Positions 19,087-27,462 of a stretch of DNA of 64,000 bases are shown here, one piece after another; position 1 is the first letter of the stretch; each line of letters begins with the position of its first letter. This stretch comes from Kluyvera ascorbata_C. GTDB taxonomy: Bacteria > Pseudomonadota > Gammaproteobacteria > Enterobacterales > Enterobacteriaceae. The stretch covers positions 124,001 through 188,000 of the forward strand of contig NZ_JBIQOI010000004.1 of the NCBI RefSeq assembly GCF_044197065.1. Direction: 5' to 3'. The notes beneath the pieces were generated by a model that was given only the letters and a program-made list of their open reading frames with translations, had not been told where the DNA came from and ran no database searches. Both the position numbers and the translations under genes were made by a program.

Positions 19087-19587
19087 ATGAACCAACTAAC
19101 TTACCTCCAGGGCTATCCGGAACATTTGCTTTCTCAAGTGAGAACCTTGATTGCTGAACAGCGTCTGGGGGCGGTGCTGGAAAAACGCTATCCGGGTACC
19201 CACGATTTCGCCACCGATAAAGCCCTCTGGCAGTATACCCAGGATCTGAAAAGCCAGTTCCTGCGTAATGCGCCGCCGATCAATAAAGTCATGTACGACA
19301 ATAAGATCCACGTGCTGAAGAACGCGCTCGGGCTGCACACGGCGATATCCCGCGTGCAGGGCGGCAAGCTTAAGGCAAAAGCCGAGATCCGCGTGGCCAC
19401 CGTGTTCCGTAACGCGCCGGAAGCCTTTTTGAAAATGATCGTGGTGCATGAGCTGGCGCATCTGAAAGAAAAAGAGCACGACAAAGCGTTCTATCAGCTG
19501 TGCTGCTATATGGAGCCGCAGTATCACCAGCTAGAGTTTGATACCCGTCTGTGGCTGACGCACCTTTCGTTAAAGGAATCTGCGTAG
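19087..19587 (+). CDS. ygjP: YgjP metallopeptidase-domain protein
   Basis: A 166-residue protein of the YgjP/DUF45 metallopeptidase-like family. The zinc-binding motif HELAHLKEKEH starts at H121, with E122 and H125, and a further histidine follows in KEKEHDKAF. A basic stretch GGKLKAKAEIRVA precedes it. The cellular substrate is unknown. It is almost the same as E. coli YgjP, including TYLQGYPE near the start. The start ATG at 19087 has only a weak GGGC ribosome site. In K-12 ygjQ follows; here ygjR comes directly after. Confidence 0.9.
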   Translation: MNQLTYLQGYPEHLLSQVRTLIAEQRLGAVLEKRYPGTHDFATDKALWQYTQDLKSQFLRNAPPINKVMYDNKIHVLKNALGLHTAISRVQGGKLKAKAEIRVATVFRNAPEAFLKMIVVHELAHLKEKEHDKAFYQLCCYMEPQYHQLEFDTRLWLTHLSLKESA

Positions 19588-19659
19588 TCGCCCACTGGCA
19601 ATGTCATAAAGGCGTGTTACATTGACGAAAGAATCCCTTTATGGAGCCAGAAGGCGTTT

Positions 19660-20646
19660 ATGATACGTTTCGCAGTGATTGGGACAAACTGGATCACCCG
19701 CCAGTTTGTCGATGCCGCGCATGAGACCGGCAAGTACAAGTTGACCGCCGTCTATTCCCGCAGCCTTGAGCAGGCACAGACCTTCGCCAACGATTATCCC
19801 GTCGAACATCTGTTTACGTCGCTGGATGCCATGGCGCAAAGCGAAGATATTGACGCGGTTTATATCGCCAGCCCGAATTCACTCCACTTCCCGCAGACCA
19901 AACTGTTTTTGCAGCATAAAAAGCATGTGATTTGCGAGAAGCCGCTGGCCTCCAACCTGCATGAAGTCGAGCAGGCTATCGCCCTCGCGCAGGAAAATCA
20001 GGTGGTGCTGTTCGAAGCGTTCAAAACCGCCAGCCTGCCTAACTTCCAGATTTTGCAGCAGTCGCTGGAGAAAGTCGGCCCGGTTCGTAAGGCGTTTATC
20101 AACTACTGCCAGTACTCTTCACGTTACCAGCGCTACCTGGACGGCGAAAACCCAAATACCTTTAACCCGGCCTTCTCGAACGGCTCGATTATGGATATCG
20201 GTTTCTACTGCCTGGCCTCCGCGGTAGCCCTGTGGGGCGAGCCGAAGCAGGTACAAGCCTCTGCCAGCCTGCTCGATAGCGGCGTTGATGCGCACGGTAT
20301 CGCGGTGCTCGACTATGGCGATTTCAGCGTGACGTTGCAGCACTCTAAGGTCAGCGACTCTACCCTGCCGAGTGAAATTCAGGGTGAAGCGGGCGCGCTG
20401 GTGGTTGAGAAAATTTCCGAGTGCCAAAAAGTCTGCTTTATCCCGCGCGGCAGTAAGGCGCAGGATCTCAGCCAGCCTCAGCATATTAATACTATGCTGT
20501 ATGAAGCCGAGGAGTTTGCGCGCCTGGTCGAAAACAATGAAGTGGACCACCCTGCTCTTGAAGTTAGCCGTATCACCGCGAAGGTTCAGACGGAAATTCG
20601 TCGCCAGACCGGCGTTGTCTTCCCGGCGGATACGCCCGCCGCGTAA
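19660..20646 (+). CDS. ygjR: Gfo/Idh/MocA-type oxidoreductase YgjR
   Basis: A 328-residue NAD(P)-dependent oxidoreductase. The N-terminal Rossmann fold begins IRFAVIGTNWITRQF, and the conserved EKPLASNLHE motif of the Gfo/Idh/MocA family, with its catalytic-region lysine, lies near residue 93. The C-terminal alpha/beta domain is complete. The substrate is unknown, probably a sugar or cyclitol derivative. AAGG precedes the start. A hairpin with TTTTG follows, and the alx promoter is embedded in that region. Confidence 0.9.
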   Translation: MIRFAVIGTNWITRQFVDAAHETGKYKLTAVYSRSLEQAQTFANDYPVEHLFTSLDAMAQSEDIDAVYIASPNSLHFPQTKLFLQHKKHVICEKPLASNLHEVEQAIALAQENQVVLFEAFKTASLPNFQILQQSLEKVGPVRKAFINYCQYSSRYQRYLDGENPNTFNPAFSNGSIMDIGFYCLASAVALWGEPKQVQASASLLDSGVDAHGIAVLDYGDFSVTLQHSKVSDSTLPSEIQGEAGALVVEKISECQKVCFIPRGSKAQDLSQPQHINTMLYEAEEFARLVENNEVDHPALEVSRITAKVQTEIRRQTGVVFPADTPAA

Positions 20647-20674
20647 AACAACGTAAAGCACATGTTACGGACCA

Positions 20675-20703
20675 TTGACGAAATCAATGGTCTGTCATAT
20701 TTT
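20675..20703 (+). promoter_or_regulatory. Promoter of the alx riboswitch transcript
   Basis: TTGACG (20675-20680), a 17-base spacer and TATTTT (20698-20703) form a good sigma-70 promoter. Its -35 lies in the GACCATTGA/TCAATGGTC hairpin (20670-20692) that may end ygjR. Initiation would be near 20710. Confidence 0.55.
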
Positions 20704-20710
20704 GTTACGT

Positions 20711-20900
20711 GCAAAGGGGAGTAACTTCCTTGTCGGTGGATCGTCATTACGATACGTGTAAAACCGTATCCGGTCGCCGAGCAACGGAAAACGAATGCGC
20801 CACCGCATTCGTTTTTAGTTGTAAGTGAGACCTTGCCGGAAGGCGAGGTCTATGCATAAAAAAGCAGCGGCTATCGTCTTCTGACGTTAGCCGTTTTTTT
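20711..20900 (+). ncRNA. yybP-ykoY manganese riboswitch (SraF/PRE) upstream of alx
   Basis: The leader between ygjR and alx has the class features: an AAAGGGGAGTA start near 20713, a middle hairpin rich in GAATGCG/CGCATTC, and the diagnostic GACCTTGCCGGAAGGCGAGG element at 20829-20848. It ends in a strong intrinsic terminator (20868-20900: 11-base stem, then seven T) just before the alx ribosome site AAGGAAAA. In E. coli this RNA (PRE, sraF) senses Mn2+ and alkaline pH and opens alx translation. Confidence 0.9.
20868..20900 (+). terminator. Expression-platform terminator of the alx riboswitch
   Basis: CGGCTATCGTC, a four-base loop TTCT, then GACGTTAGCCG and seven T residues. The stem has one mismatch. 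It ends 18 bases before the alx start. Confidence 0.8.
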
Positions 20901-20918
20901 ATGCGTAAGGAAAATTCT

Positions 20919-21887
20919 ATGAATACAGTCGGCACACCGTTGCTGTGGGGCGGATTCGCTGTCGTCGTGGTGATTATGCTTGCTATCGACCTGTTCCTGC
21001 AGGGCCGTCGCGGCGCACATACCATGTCCATGAAGCAGGCGGCAGCCTGGTCGCTGGTGTGGGTCACCCTCTCATTACTGTTTAACGCTGCTTTCTGGTG
21101 GTATCTGGCACAAACTCAGGGCCGCGCGGTCGCTGACCCGCAGGCGCTGGCCTTCCTCACCGGCTACCTGATTGAGAAATCGCTGGCGGTGGACAACGTC
21201 TTCGTCTGGTTGATGCTGTTTAGCTACTTCTCCGTACCGGCTGCATTGCAGCGACGCGTGCTGGTCTACGGCGTACTGGGCGCGATTGTGCTGCGTACTA
21301 TCATGATCTTCGCAGGAAGCTGGCTTATCTCCCAGTTTGAATGGTTGCTCTATGTCTTCGGCGCGTTCCTGCTGTTCACCGGGATTAAGATGGCGCTGGC
21401 GAAAGAAGATGAAGGCGGGATTGGCGATAAACCGCTGGTACGCTGGCTGCGCGGGCATCTGCGGATGACCGATAAAATCGAGAACGAGCACTTCTTTACC
21501 CGTAAGAACGGGGTGCTGTTTGCAACGCCGTTGCTGCTGGTGTTGATTCTGGTGGAGTTGAGCGACGTTATCTTCGCGGTCGACAGCATTCCGGCTATCT
21601 TTGCGGTTACTACCGATCCGTTTATCGTGCTGACCTCTAACCTGTTCGCCATCCTCGGTTTACGTGCGATGTACTTCCTGCTGGCGGGCGTGGCAGAGCG
21701 CTTCTCGATGCTGAAGTACGGGTTGTCGGTTATCCTGGTGTTTATCGGTATTAAGATGCTGATCGTTGATTTCTACCATATCCCGATCTCGGTATCGCTG
21801 GGCGTGGTCGGCGGGATCCTGGCATTCACCCTGCTCCTCAACGCCTGGGTTAACCACCGTAACGACCTGAAAAAGCAGAAAATGTAA
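20919..21887 (+). CDS. alx: TerC-family membrane protein Alx (manganese export, alkali-inducible)
   Basis: A 322-residue integral membrane protein with eight or nine hydrophobic segments. It has the TerC family acidic motifs in membrane segments, notably FLTGYLIEKSLAVDNVFVW and LVELSDVIFAVDSIPA, whose aspartates and glutamates suit metal binding. E. coli Alx is linked to manganese export and is induced at high pH. The start at 20919 (MNTVGTPLL) follows AAGGAAAA. The upstream yybP-ykoY RNA is strong evidence for Mn2+ control. A REP-like element follows. Confidence 0.95.
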   Translation: MNTVGTPLLWGGFAVVVVIMLAIDLFLQGRRGAHTMSMKQAAAWSLVWVTLSLLFNAAFWWYLAQTQGRAVADPQALAFLTGYLIEKSLAVDNVFVWLMLFSYFSVPAALQRRVLVYGVLGAIVLRTIMIFAGSWLISQFEWLLYVFGAFLLFTGIKMALAKEDEGGIGDKPLVRWLRGHLRMTDKIENEHFFTRKNGVLFATPLLLVLILVELSDVIFAVDSIPAIFAVTTDPFIVLTSNLFAILGLRAMYFLLAGVAERFSMLKYGLSVILVFIGIKMLIVDFYHIPISVSLGVVGGILAFTLLLNAWVNHRNDLKKQKM

Positions 21888-21890
21888 CCC

Positions 21891-21966
21891 GTATCCCGGC
21901 CGAGCGCAGCGACGCCGGGAGCGGCACCGAGCCTCCCCGGGTCGGCGTGAACGCCTCGCCCGGGCT
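21891..21966. repeat. REP-like GC-rich palindromic repeat
   Basis: Opposed GC-rich hairpins (CCCGGCCGAGCGCAGCGACGCC-like unit, then CGTGAACGCCTCGCCCGGGC) fill the gap after alx. This differs from the GCCTGATGGCG REP family elsewhere in the window. The rest of the 281-base gap up to sstT is AT-rich promoter-like sequence with no gene. Confidence 0.6.
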
Positions 21967-22168
21967 ACATTCATACTTTAATCTGCGTCACACATTGTAA
22001 ATCATTGGTTAAAAAATATGATGTGCGGCGTAAATTCCAGCATTTTGTACTTCCCCAAACGACGACTTTCCTTATACTCGATCGAGCAAACATTTTTTTA
22101 CATCCAGACATAAACGTAACAAATAATACGTCGCTGGAAAGACACAACTCATCACGTTAAGGAATGCA

Positions 22169-23419
22169 ATGATGACACAACAACCCGCATCATCCGGCTT
22201 TATGCGTCTTCTGACTCGGGGTAGTCTGGTTAAACAGATCCTGGTTGGTCTTATTCTCGGTATCCTTCTGGCGCTGGTTTCTAAACCTGCCGCTATTGCC
22301 ACTGGCCTGCTCGGCACGCTGTTCGTCGGCGCGCTGAAAGCCGTTGCGCCAGTGCTGGTATTAACGCTGGTGATGGCATCAATTGCCAACCACCAGCAGG
22401 GCCAGAAAACCAATATTCGCCCCATTTTATGGCTCTATTTGTTCGGCACCTTTGCCGCGGCGCTGACCGCCGTGGTGGTGAGCTTTATCTTCCCTTCCAC
22501 GTTACAACTCACTACCGGTGCGACGGATATCACGCCGCCAACCGGCATTGTAGAAGTTATGCATGGGCTGCTGATGAGCATCGTCGCTAACCCAATCCAC
22601 GCGCTGATTAATGCCAACTACATCGGCATTCTGGTGTGGGCGGTCGGTCTGGGCTTCGCACTGCGCCACGGTAATGAAACCACCAAAAATCTGGTCAATG
22701 ACCTGTCGAACGCGGTCACCTTTATCGTGAAGGTCGTTATCCGTTTTGCCCCTGTCGGTATTTTCGGCCTGGTCTCTTCGACGCTTGCCACTACGGGCTT
22801 CTCCGCGCTGTGGGGCTATGCGCAGATTCTGCTGGTACTGATTGGCTGTATGGCTGTGGTTGCGCTGGTGATTAACCCGCTGCTGGTCTATTTACAGATC
22901 CGCCGCAATCCGTATCCGCTGGTGCTAATGTGCCTGCGCGAAAGCGGCGTGACTGCCTTCTTTACCCGCAGCTCGGCGGCGAATATTCCGGTCAACATGT
23001 CGCTGTGCGAGAAGCTGAATCTGGATCGCGATACCTACTCGGTTTCCATTCCGCTGGGGGCCACGGTCAATATGGCGGGGGCGGCGATTACCATCACCGT
23101 GCTGACGCTGGCAGCCGTACATACGCTGGGCATTGCTATCGACCTGCCAACCGCGCTGCTGCTGAGCGTCGTGGCATCGCTCTGCGCCTGTGGCGCATCG
23201 GGGGTAGCGGGTGGTTCACTGTTGCTGATCCCACTGGCCTGTAACATGTTTGGTATTCCGAACGAGATTGCCATGCAGGTAGTAGCGGTCGGCTTTATTA
23301 TCGGCGTGCTGCAGGACTCCTGCGAAACGGCTATCAACTCCTCCACCGACGTGATGTTCACCGCCGCCGTGTGTCAGGCTGAGGATGCGCGTCTGGCAAA
23401 GAACGCTCTGCGTAGCTAA
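22169..23419 (+). CDS. sstT: Sodium:serine/threonine symporter SstT
   Basis: A 416-residue inner membrane symporter of the dicarboxylate/amino acid:cation (DAACS) family. The substrate-binding serine-rich hairpin region (FFTRSSAANIPVNM) and the SIPLGATVNMAGAAITITVL segment are intact, as is the second hairpin VASLCACGASGVAGGSLLLIPLA. It takes up serine and threonine with Na+. Either ATG at 22169 or 22172 can serve as start; AAGGAA is just upstream. It is a single-gene unit ending in a hairpin shared with convergent ygjV. Confidence 0.96.
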   Translation: MMTQQPASSGFMRLLTRGSLVKQILVGLILGILLALVSKPAAIATGLLGTLFVGALKAVAPVLVLTLVMASIANHQQGQKTNIRPILWLYLFGTFAAALTAVVVSFIFPSTLQLTTGATDITPPTGIVEVMHGLLMSIVANPIHALINANYIGILVWAVGLGFALRHGNETTKNLVNDLSNAVTFIVKVVIRFAPVGIFGLVSSTLATTGFSALWGYAQILLVLIGCMAVVALVINPLLVYLQIRRNPYPLVLMCLRESGVTAFFTRSSAANIPVNMSLCEKLNLDRDTYSVSIPLGATVNMAGAAITITVLTLAAVHTLGIAIDLPTALLLSVVASLCACGASGVAGGSLLLIPLACNMFGIPNEIAMQVVAVGFIIGVLQDSCETAINSSTDVMFTAAVCQAEDARLAKNALRS

Positions 23420-23426
23420 TGCTCTG

Positions 23427-23452
23427 ACCCCTTCGCCATCAGGCGGAGGGGT
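23427..23452. terminator. Shared terminator of sstT and ygjV
   Basis: ACCCCTTCGCC ... GGCGGAGGGGT hairpin followed by TCTCTT, lying across the 3' end of ygjV on the opposite strand. Confidence 0.5.
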
Positions 23453-23990
23453 TCTCTTCCTGCACTTTCTTCTCGACCTTAAACGGATCAATCCCCTTAC
23501 GCTGCATCCGCCAGAAACGAATGATGTTCAAGCCGTTCATCACCAGGAAGCTGCCTTCAATCATCGTGCCGCCAATCGAGCCGAGCCAGAAGTTATGGAT
23601 AACCCAGCAAAGCGTGGAGCACCACATGACGCAGCGTACCGTCAGCCCTTTACAGCGGAATAGCGCCCAGGTACTGGCCACCGTCCCGGCTATCGGCAGC
23701 AATTCCATGGCATGGTGCAGTTTGCTCAGTCCGAGGATTAGCGTCAGCGCGATAAAGACAAACATCACCCAGATACGGCGCGTATAGACCGAAATGATCG
23801 TTCGAATGACGTTTAGCTCCGCGCTCATCCCGGCGGGGATCGCGCCCATCAGGAAGAAATGCACGCCAATGGTGGCGCTGTAGAGCGAAAGTTGAAACTT
23901 AAAGCGCCGTTCATCGCGGTTGATGAAGGTGGTGATGCCGATGATAAATGCCAGAACGCCTACGCCCTGGGCCAGCCAATACGCCGTCAT
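23439..23990 (-). CDS. ygjV: Inner membrane protein YgjV
   Basis: A 183-residue membrane protein with about six hydrophobic segments, closely matching E. coli YgjV (starts MTAYWLAQGVGV, with ELLPIAGTVASTWALF and NFWLGSIGGTMIEGSF). It belongs to the imp/YgjV family of unknown function. AGGACC precedes the start. It follows uxaCA on the same strand but is separated by a strong terminator, so it is its own unit. Function unknown. Confidence 0.9.
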   Translation of the reverse strand: MTAYWLAQGVGVLAFIIGITTFINRDERRFKFQLSLYSATIGVHFFLMGAIPAGMSAELNVIRTIISVYTRRIWVMFVFIALTLILGLSKLHHAMELLPIAGTVASTWALFRCKGLTVRCVMWCSTLCWVIHNFWLGSIGGTMIEGSFLVMNGLNIIRFWRMQRKGIDPFKVEKKVQEENPSA

Positions 23991-24016
23991 TAGAGGTCCT
24001 TGTTAAACAGCATAAA

Positions 24017-24049
24017 AAAACGGCGTTTCAGACAATGAAACGCCGTTTT
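24017..24049 (-). terminator. Intrinsic terminator after uxaA
   Basis: A perfect 14-base stem, AAAACGGCGTTTCA with TGAAACGCCGTTTT, and a five-base loop lie between uxaA and ygjV. On the minus strand it is followed by a T-run. Confidence 0.9.
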
Positions 24050-24071
24050 ATCGTATCAGATCACATTTTTA

Positions 24072-25559
24072 TTACAACGTGACGCCGCTCTTAAAGATAG
24101 CCAGCTCGCGGAAATCATTGCGCTCGTTGCAGGTCTGCTTGCCGTTGGCGAAGTCGACGATAACGTCCACGAACTCTTCCAGCAGCTGAGGCATCGCTTT
24201 ACCGTGAATCAGCTGACCAGCATTGAAGTCGATCCAGTGTTTCTTCTTCTCAGCCAGTTCGCTGTTGGTGGCAATTTTCACCGTCGGCACGAAACCACCG
24301 TAAGGGGTACCGCGACCGGTACTGAACAGCACCATGTGACAGCCCGCACCCGCCAGAGCGCTGGTGGCGACCGCATCGTTACCCGGTGCGCTCAGCAGGT
24401 TCAGACCGTGCGTTTTCAGGCGTTCGCCATAGCGCAGCACGTCAACCACTTTACTGGAGCCCGCTTTCTGCGTGCAGCCCAGTGATTTGTCTTCCAGCGT
24501 CGTAATGCCGCCCGCTTTGTTGCCCGGCGATGGATTCTCGTAGATAGGCTGGTCATGAGCAATGAAGTACTGCTTAAAGTCATTGACCATGGTCACCAGC
24601 TTGCCGAAGGTCTCTTCGTCACGGCAATGGCTCATCAGCAGCTGCTCAGCGCCGAACATTTCCGGCACTTCGGTCAGCACGGTGGTGCCACCGTTGGCAA
24701 TCACGTAGTCGGAGAAACGACCCAGCATCGGGTTGGCGGTAATACCGGACAGGCCGTCAGACCCACCGCACTCCAGACCAAACTTCAGCTCGCTCAGTTT
24801 ACCCGGCTCGCGTTTGTCATTGCGCATTACGTTGTACAGCTGATGGAGATGTTCGATCCCGGCTTCCACTTCGTCTTCCTGGTGTTGGCAGACCATAAAG
24901 TGAACGCGATCAGGATCGAACTCGCCAAGGGTTTCGCGGAAGGCGTCAACCTGGTTGTTTTCACAACCCAGGCCGACCACCAGCACCGCGCCCGCATTCG
25001 GGTGACGTACCATGTTTTGCAGCATGGTACGGGTGTTGATGTGATCGTCACCGAGCTGTGAGCAACCGTAGGTATGGCTGAAGAGGTGAACCCCATCGAT
25101 ACCTTCGGCATCGTGGGTCTCTTTCAGGAAACGGTTCTGCATCTGGCGAGCCATGGCGTTCACGCAGCCCACGGTCGGCAGGATCCAGAGTTCGTTACGC
25201 ACGCCCACATCGCCGTTCGCACGGCGATAAATCTGCACGTCACGATCGACGGGCTGAGCAACCTCTGCCTGGAAATCGGGTTGGTAGCTATACGTGTCCA
25301 GATCGCTGAGATTGGTGCGCGTGTTGTGAGCATGAATATGCTCGCCCGCTGCCACATCCACCAGCGTATGGCCAATAGGTAAACCGTATTTAATGACGTT
25401 TTCACCCTTCGCGATGTCGCGTAAGGCGAATTTGTGGCCACGCGTTACCGCCTGACGCAGGGTAATGACCTGCCCATCAACGGTGACTTCGGTTCCTTCG
25501 GCCAAATCAGCGAGCGCTACCGCGACGTTATCCAGCGCATGGATCTTGATGTATTGCAT
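24072..25559 (-). CDS. uxaA: Altronate dehydratase UxaA
   Basis: A 495-residue enzyme, the same length as E. coli UxaA. An N-terminal SAF domain (about 1-90) is linked to the large UxaA/GarD iron-dependent dehydratase domain with GCVNAMARQMQN, YGCSQLGDD, GLECGGSDGLSG and the SPGNKAGGITTLEDKSLGC segment. It converts D-altronate to 2-keto-3-deoxygluconate in the galacturonate pathway. It starts 14 bases after uxaC, forming the uxaCA operon under ExuR control. GarD at 45149 is a paralogue in this window. Confidence 0.97.
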   Translation of the reverse strand: MQYIKIHALDNVAVALADLAEGTEVTVDGQVITLRQAVTRGHKFALRDIAKGENVIKYGLPIGHTLVDVAAGEHIHAHNTRTNLSDLDTYSYQPDFQAEVAQPVDRDVQIYRRANGDVGVRNELWILPTVGCVNAMARQMQNRFLKETHDAEGIDGVHLFSHTYGCSQLGDDHINTRTMLQNMVRHPNAGAVLVVGLGCENNQVDAFRETLGEFDPDRVHFMVCQHQEDEVEAGIEHLHQLYNVMRNDKREPGKLSELKFGLECGGSDGLSGITANPMLGRFSDYVIANGGTTVLTEVPEMFGAEQLLMSHCRDEETFGKLVTMVNDFKQYFIAHDQPIYENPSPGNKAGGITTLEDKSLGCTQKAGSSKVVDVLRYGERLKTHGLNLLSAPGNDAVATSALAGAGCHMVLFSTGRGTPYGGFVPTVKIATNSELAEKKKHWIDFNAGQLIHGKAMPQLLEEFVDVIVDFANGKQTCNERNDFRELAIFKSGVTL

Positions 25560-25573
25560 ACCAACCCCAGACT

Positions 25574-26986
25574 TTAGTTCAGTTCAATGGCGAAGTAGTC
25601 ACGCGCATTGTTAAAGCAAATGTTTTTCACCATCTCACCCAGCAGCTGGATGTCTGCAGGCGCTTCGCCCGCGGCAACCCAACGGCCAATCATCTGGCAA
25701 AGAATACGACGGAAGTATTCGTGACGGGTGTAAGACAGGAAGCTACGGCTATCGGTCAGCATGCCGACGAAGCGGCTCAGCAGGCCCAGCTGTGCCAGCT
25801 GAGTCATCTGACGTTCCATGCCGTCTTTCTGATCGTTGAACCACCAGCCGGAACCAAACTGCATTTTGCCCGGCATACCTTCACCCTGGAAGTTACCGAT
25901 CATGGTGCCCAGCACTTCGTTATCGCGTGGGTTCAGGCAGTACAGAATGGTTTTGGGCAGCAGGTTCTGTTCGTTCTGCTTGCTCAGGAGCTTAGACAGC
26001 TCTTCAGCCATTGGGCGGTCGTTGATGGAGTCAAAGCCGACGTCCGCACCCAGCAGTTTGAACTGGCGCAGGTTGTTATTACGCAGCGCGCCGATATGGT
26101 ACTGCTGTACCCATTCGCGACGTGCGTATTCAGCACCGAGGAAGACCAGAACGGCGGTTTTGAACTGGGCCACTTCGTGCTCGCTCAGCGTTTCACCGGC
26201 CAGGCGACGTGCCAGGATGCTATCCAGTTCCGCTTCATTAGATTCCGCGAATAGCACAACGTCCAGCGCGTGGTCGGACACTTTACAGCCATGAGCGGCG
26301 AAGTGATCCAGACGCTTAGTCAGCGCGGTCTGCAGGTCAGCGAAACGACGGATATCGGTGTCAGACACTTCACCCAGTTTTGCCATGTAATCGTTGAAGG
26401 TGGCCAGCTCGATGTTGAAAGCTTTATCCGGGCGCCAGCTTGGCAGCACTTTCACGTCAAATGAACCGTCTTTGGCGACGGCCGCGTGGTGCTCCAGAGA
26501 ATCGATCGGGTCATCGGTGGTGCCGACCATTTTCACATTCATTTGCTTCATGATGCCGCGCGCGGAGAATTTGTCCTGCGCCAGCAGTTCGTTGCACTCA
26601 TCCCAGATTTCGCCAGCGGTAGACGGCGACAGCAGTTTACCGGTGATGCCGAATGGGCGACGCAGCTCCAGATGGGTCCAGTGGTATAACGGGTTGCCGA
26701 TGGTGTGCGGTACGGTGGCAGCCCACGCGTCAAACTTCTCGCGGTCAGACGCATCGCCGGTACACAGGCGTTCAGCTACGCCGTTGGTACGCATTGCGCG
26801 CCACTTGTAGTGGTCGCCTTTCAGCCAGATGTCATACAGGTTTTTAAAACGGTAGTCTTCAGCAACCTGCTGCGGCGGAAGGTGGCAGTGATAGTCGAAA
26901 ATCGGCTGGTCTTTTGCGTAGTCGTGGTACAGACGGCGGGCAAATTCGGTGTCTAACAGAAAATCTTCAGTCATGAACGGGGTCAT
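25574..26986 (-). CDS. uxaC: Uronate (glucuronate) isomerase UxaC
   Basis: A 470-residue isomerase of the amidohydrolase fold, nearly identical to E. coli UxaC. The HCH metal-binding pattern appears as YHCHLPP near residue 33. It interconverts D-glucuronate/D-fructuronate and D-galacturonate/D-tagaturonate in the cytoplasm. It is first in the uxaCA operon and divergent from exuT across a 476-base control region with CRP and ExuR-type sites. Confidence 0.97.
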   Translation of the reverse strand: MTPFMTEDFLLDTEFARRLYHDYAKDQPIFDYHCHLPPQQVAEDYRFKNLYDIWLKGDHYKWRAMRTNGVAERLCTGDASDREKFDAWAATVPHTIGNPLYHWTHLELRRPFGITGKLLSPSTAGEIWDECNELLAQDKFSARGIMKQMNVKMVGTTDDPIDSLEHHAAVAKDGSFDVKVLPSWRPDKAFNIELATFNDYMAKLGEVSDTDIRRFADLQTALTKRLDHFAAHGCKVSDHALDVVLFAESNEAELDSILARRLAGETLSEHEVAQFKTAVLVFLGAEYARREWVQQYHIGALRNNNLRQFKLLGADVGFDSINDRPMAEELSKLLSKQNEQNLLPKTILYCLNPRDNEVLGTMIGNFQGEGMPGKMQFGSGWWFNDQKDGMERQMTQLAQLGLLSRFVGMLTDSRSFLSYTRHEYFRRILCQMIGRWVAAGEAPADIQLLGEMVKNICFNNARDYFAIELN

Positions 26987-27073
26987 TATCGTCTTCCTCT
27001 CAGCGAGTGGGTCAGATGTTTATCTGTAATGTCGTCAAAGTTATCACACCAATTTCATTCAACCGAAGATTTT

Positions 27074-27093
27074 TTCGTGAGTTAGATCAATAA
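27074..27093. promoter_or_regulatory. CRP site in the uxaC-exuT control region
   Basis: CGTGA-GTTAGA-TCAAT at 27076-27091 fits TGTGA-N6-TCACA in the conserved GTGA and TCA positions. It lies about 90 bases before uxaC, as expected for catabolite-controlled hexuronate genes. Confidence 0.5.
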
Positions 27094-27217
27094 ACCTTGA
27101 CAAAAAATGACAGAAAAAATGACAAAACGCCCCTGCAAGCCGCGCCGCGCCTGGCCTGGCATATCTACCCCTTAAACCGTACGGAAAATACCTCTTTTGT
27201 GACGGTATTCACCTTTT

Positions 27218-27235
27218 AAAGTTGTATGACAAGTT
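27218..27235. promoter_or_regulatory. ExuR/UxuR-type operator between uxaC and exuT
   Basis: AAAGTTGTATGACAAGTT contains the inverted repeat TTGT-ATG-ACAA, similar to the known ExuR/UxuR consensus AAATTGGTATACCAATTT. The 27240-27462 stretch before exuT has no gene and would be the exuT leader. Confidence 0.6.
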
Positions 27236-27462
27236 ATCTTGCACCCCGTCGAAACACATTGAACGACGGAATGTAGTAGCCGTGGTCGATACAGACACCT
27301 GATTGAGCGGTACGGATACCGAATTCAGCACGCGTACTTACTGGCAAGTTCGGGCCGTACCGGGAAGCATTACACCGGTAAGCCCCTTCGAGAATGACAT
27401 CTTCCGGCAACACGGGAGGATGGCTGCAGGACTCGCAGTTATAACAACACGATGAGGTTTAC

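Noticed and set aside
24555..25061. Long plus-strand open frame opposite uxaA
   Set aside because: It is the antisense of a clear uxaA reading frame, has no ribosome site and no recognisable protein features.
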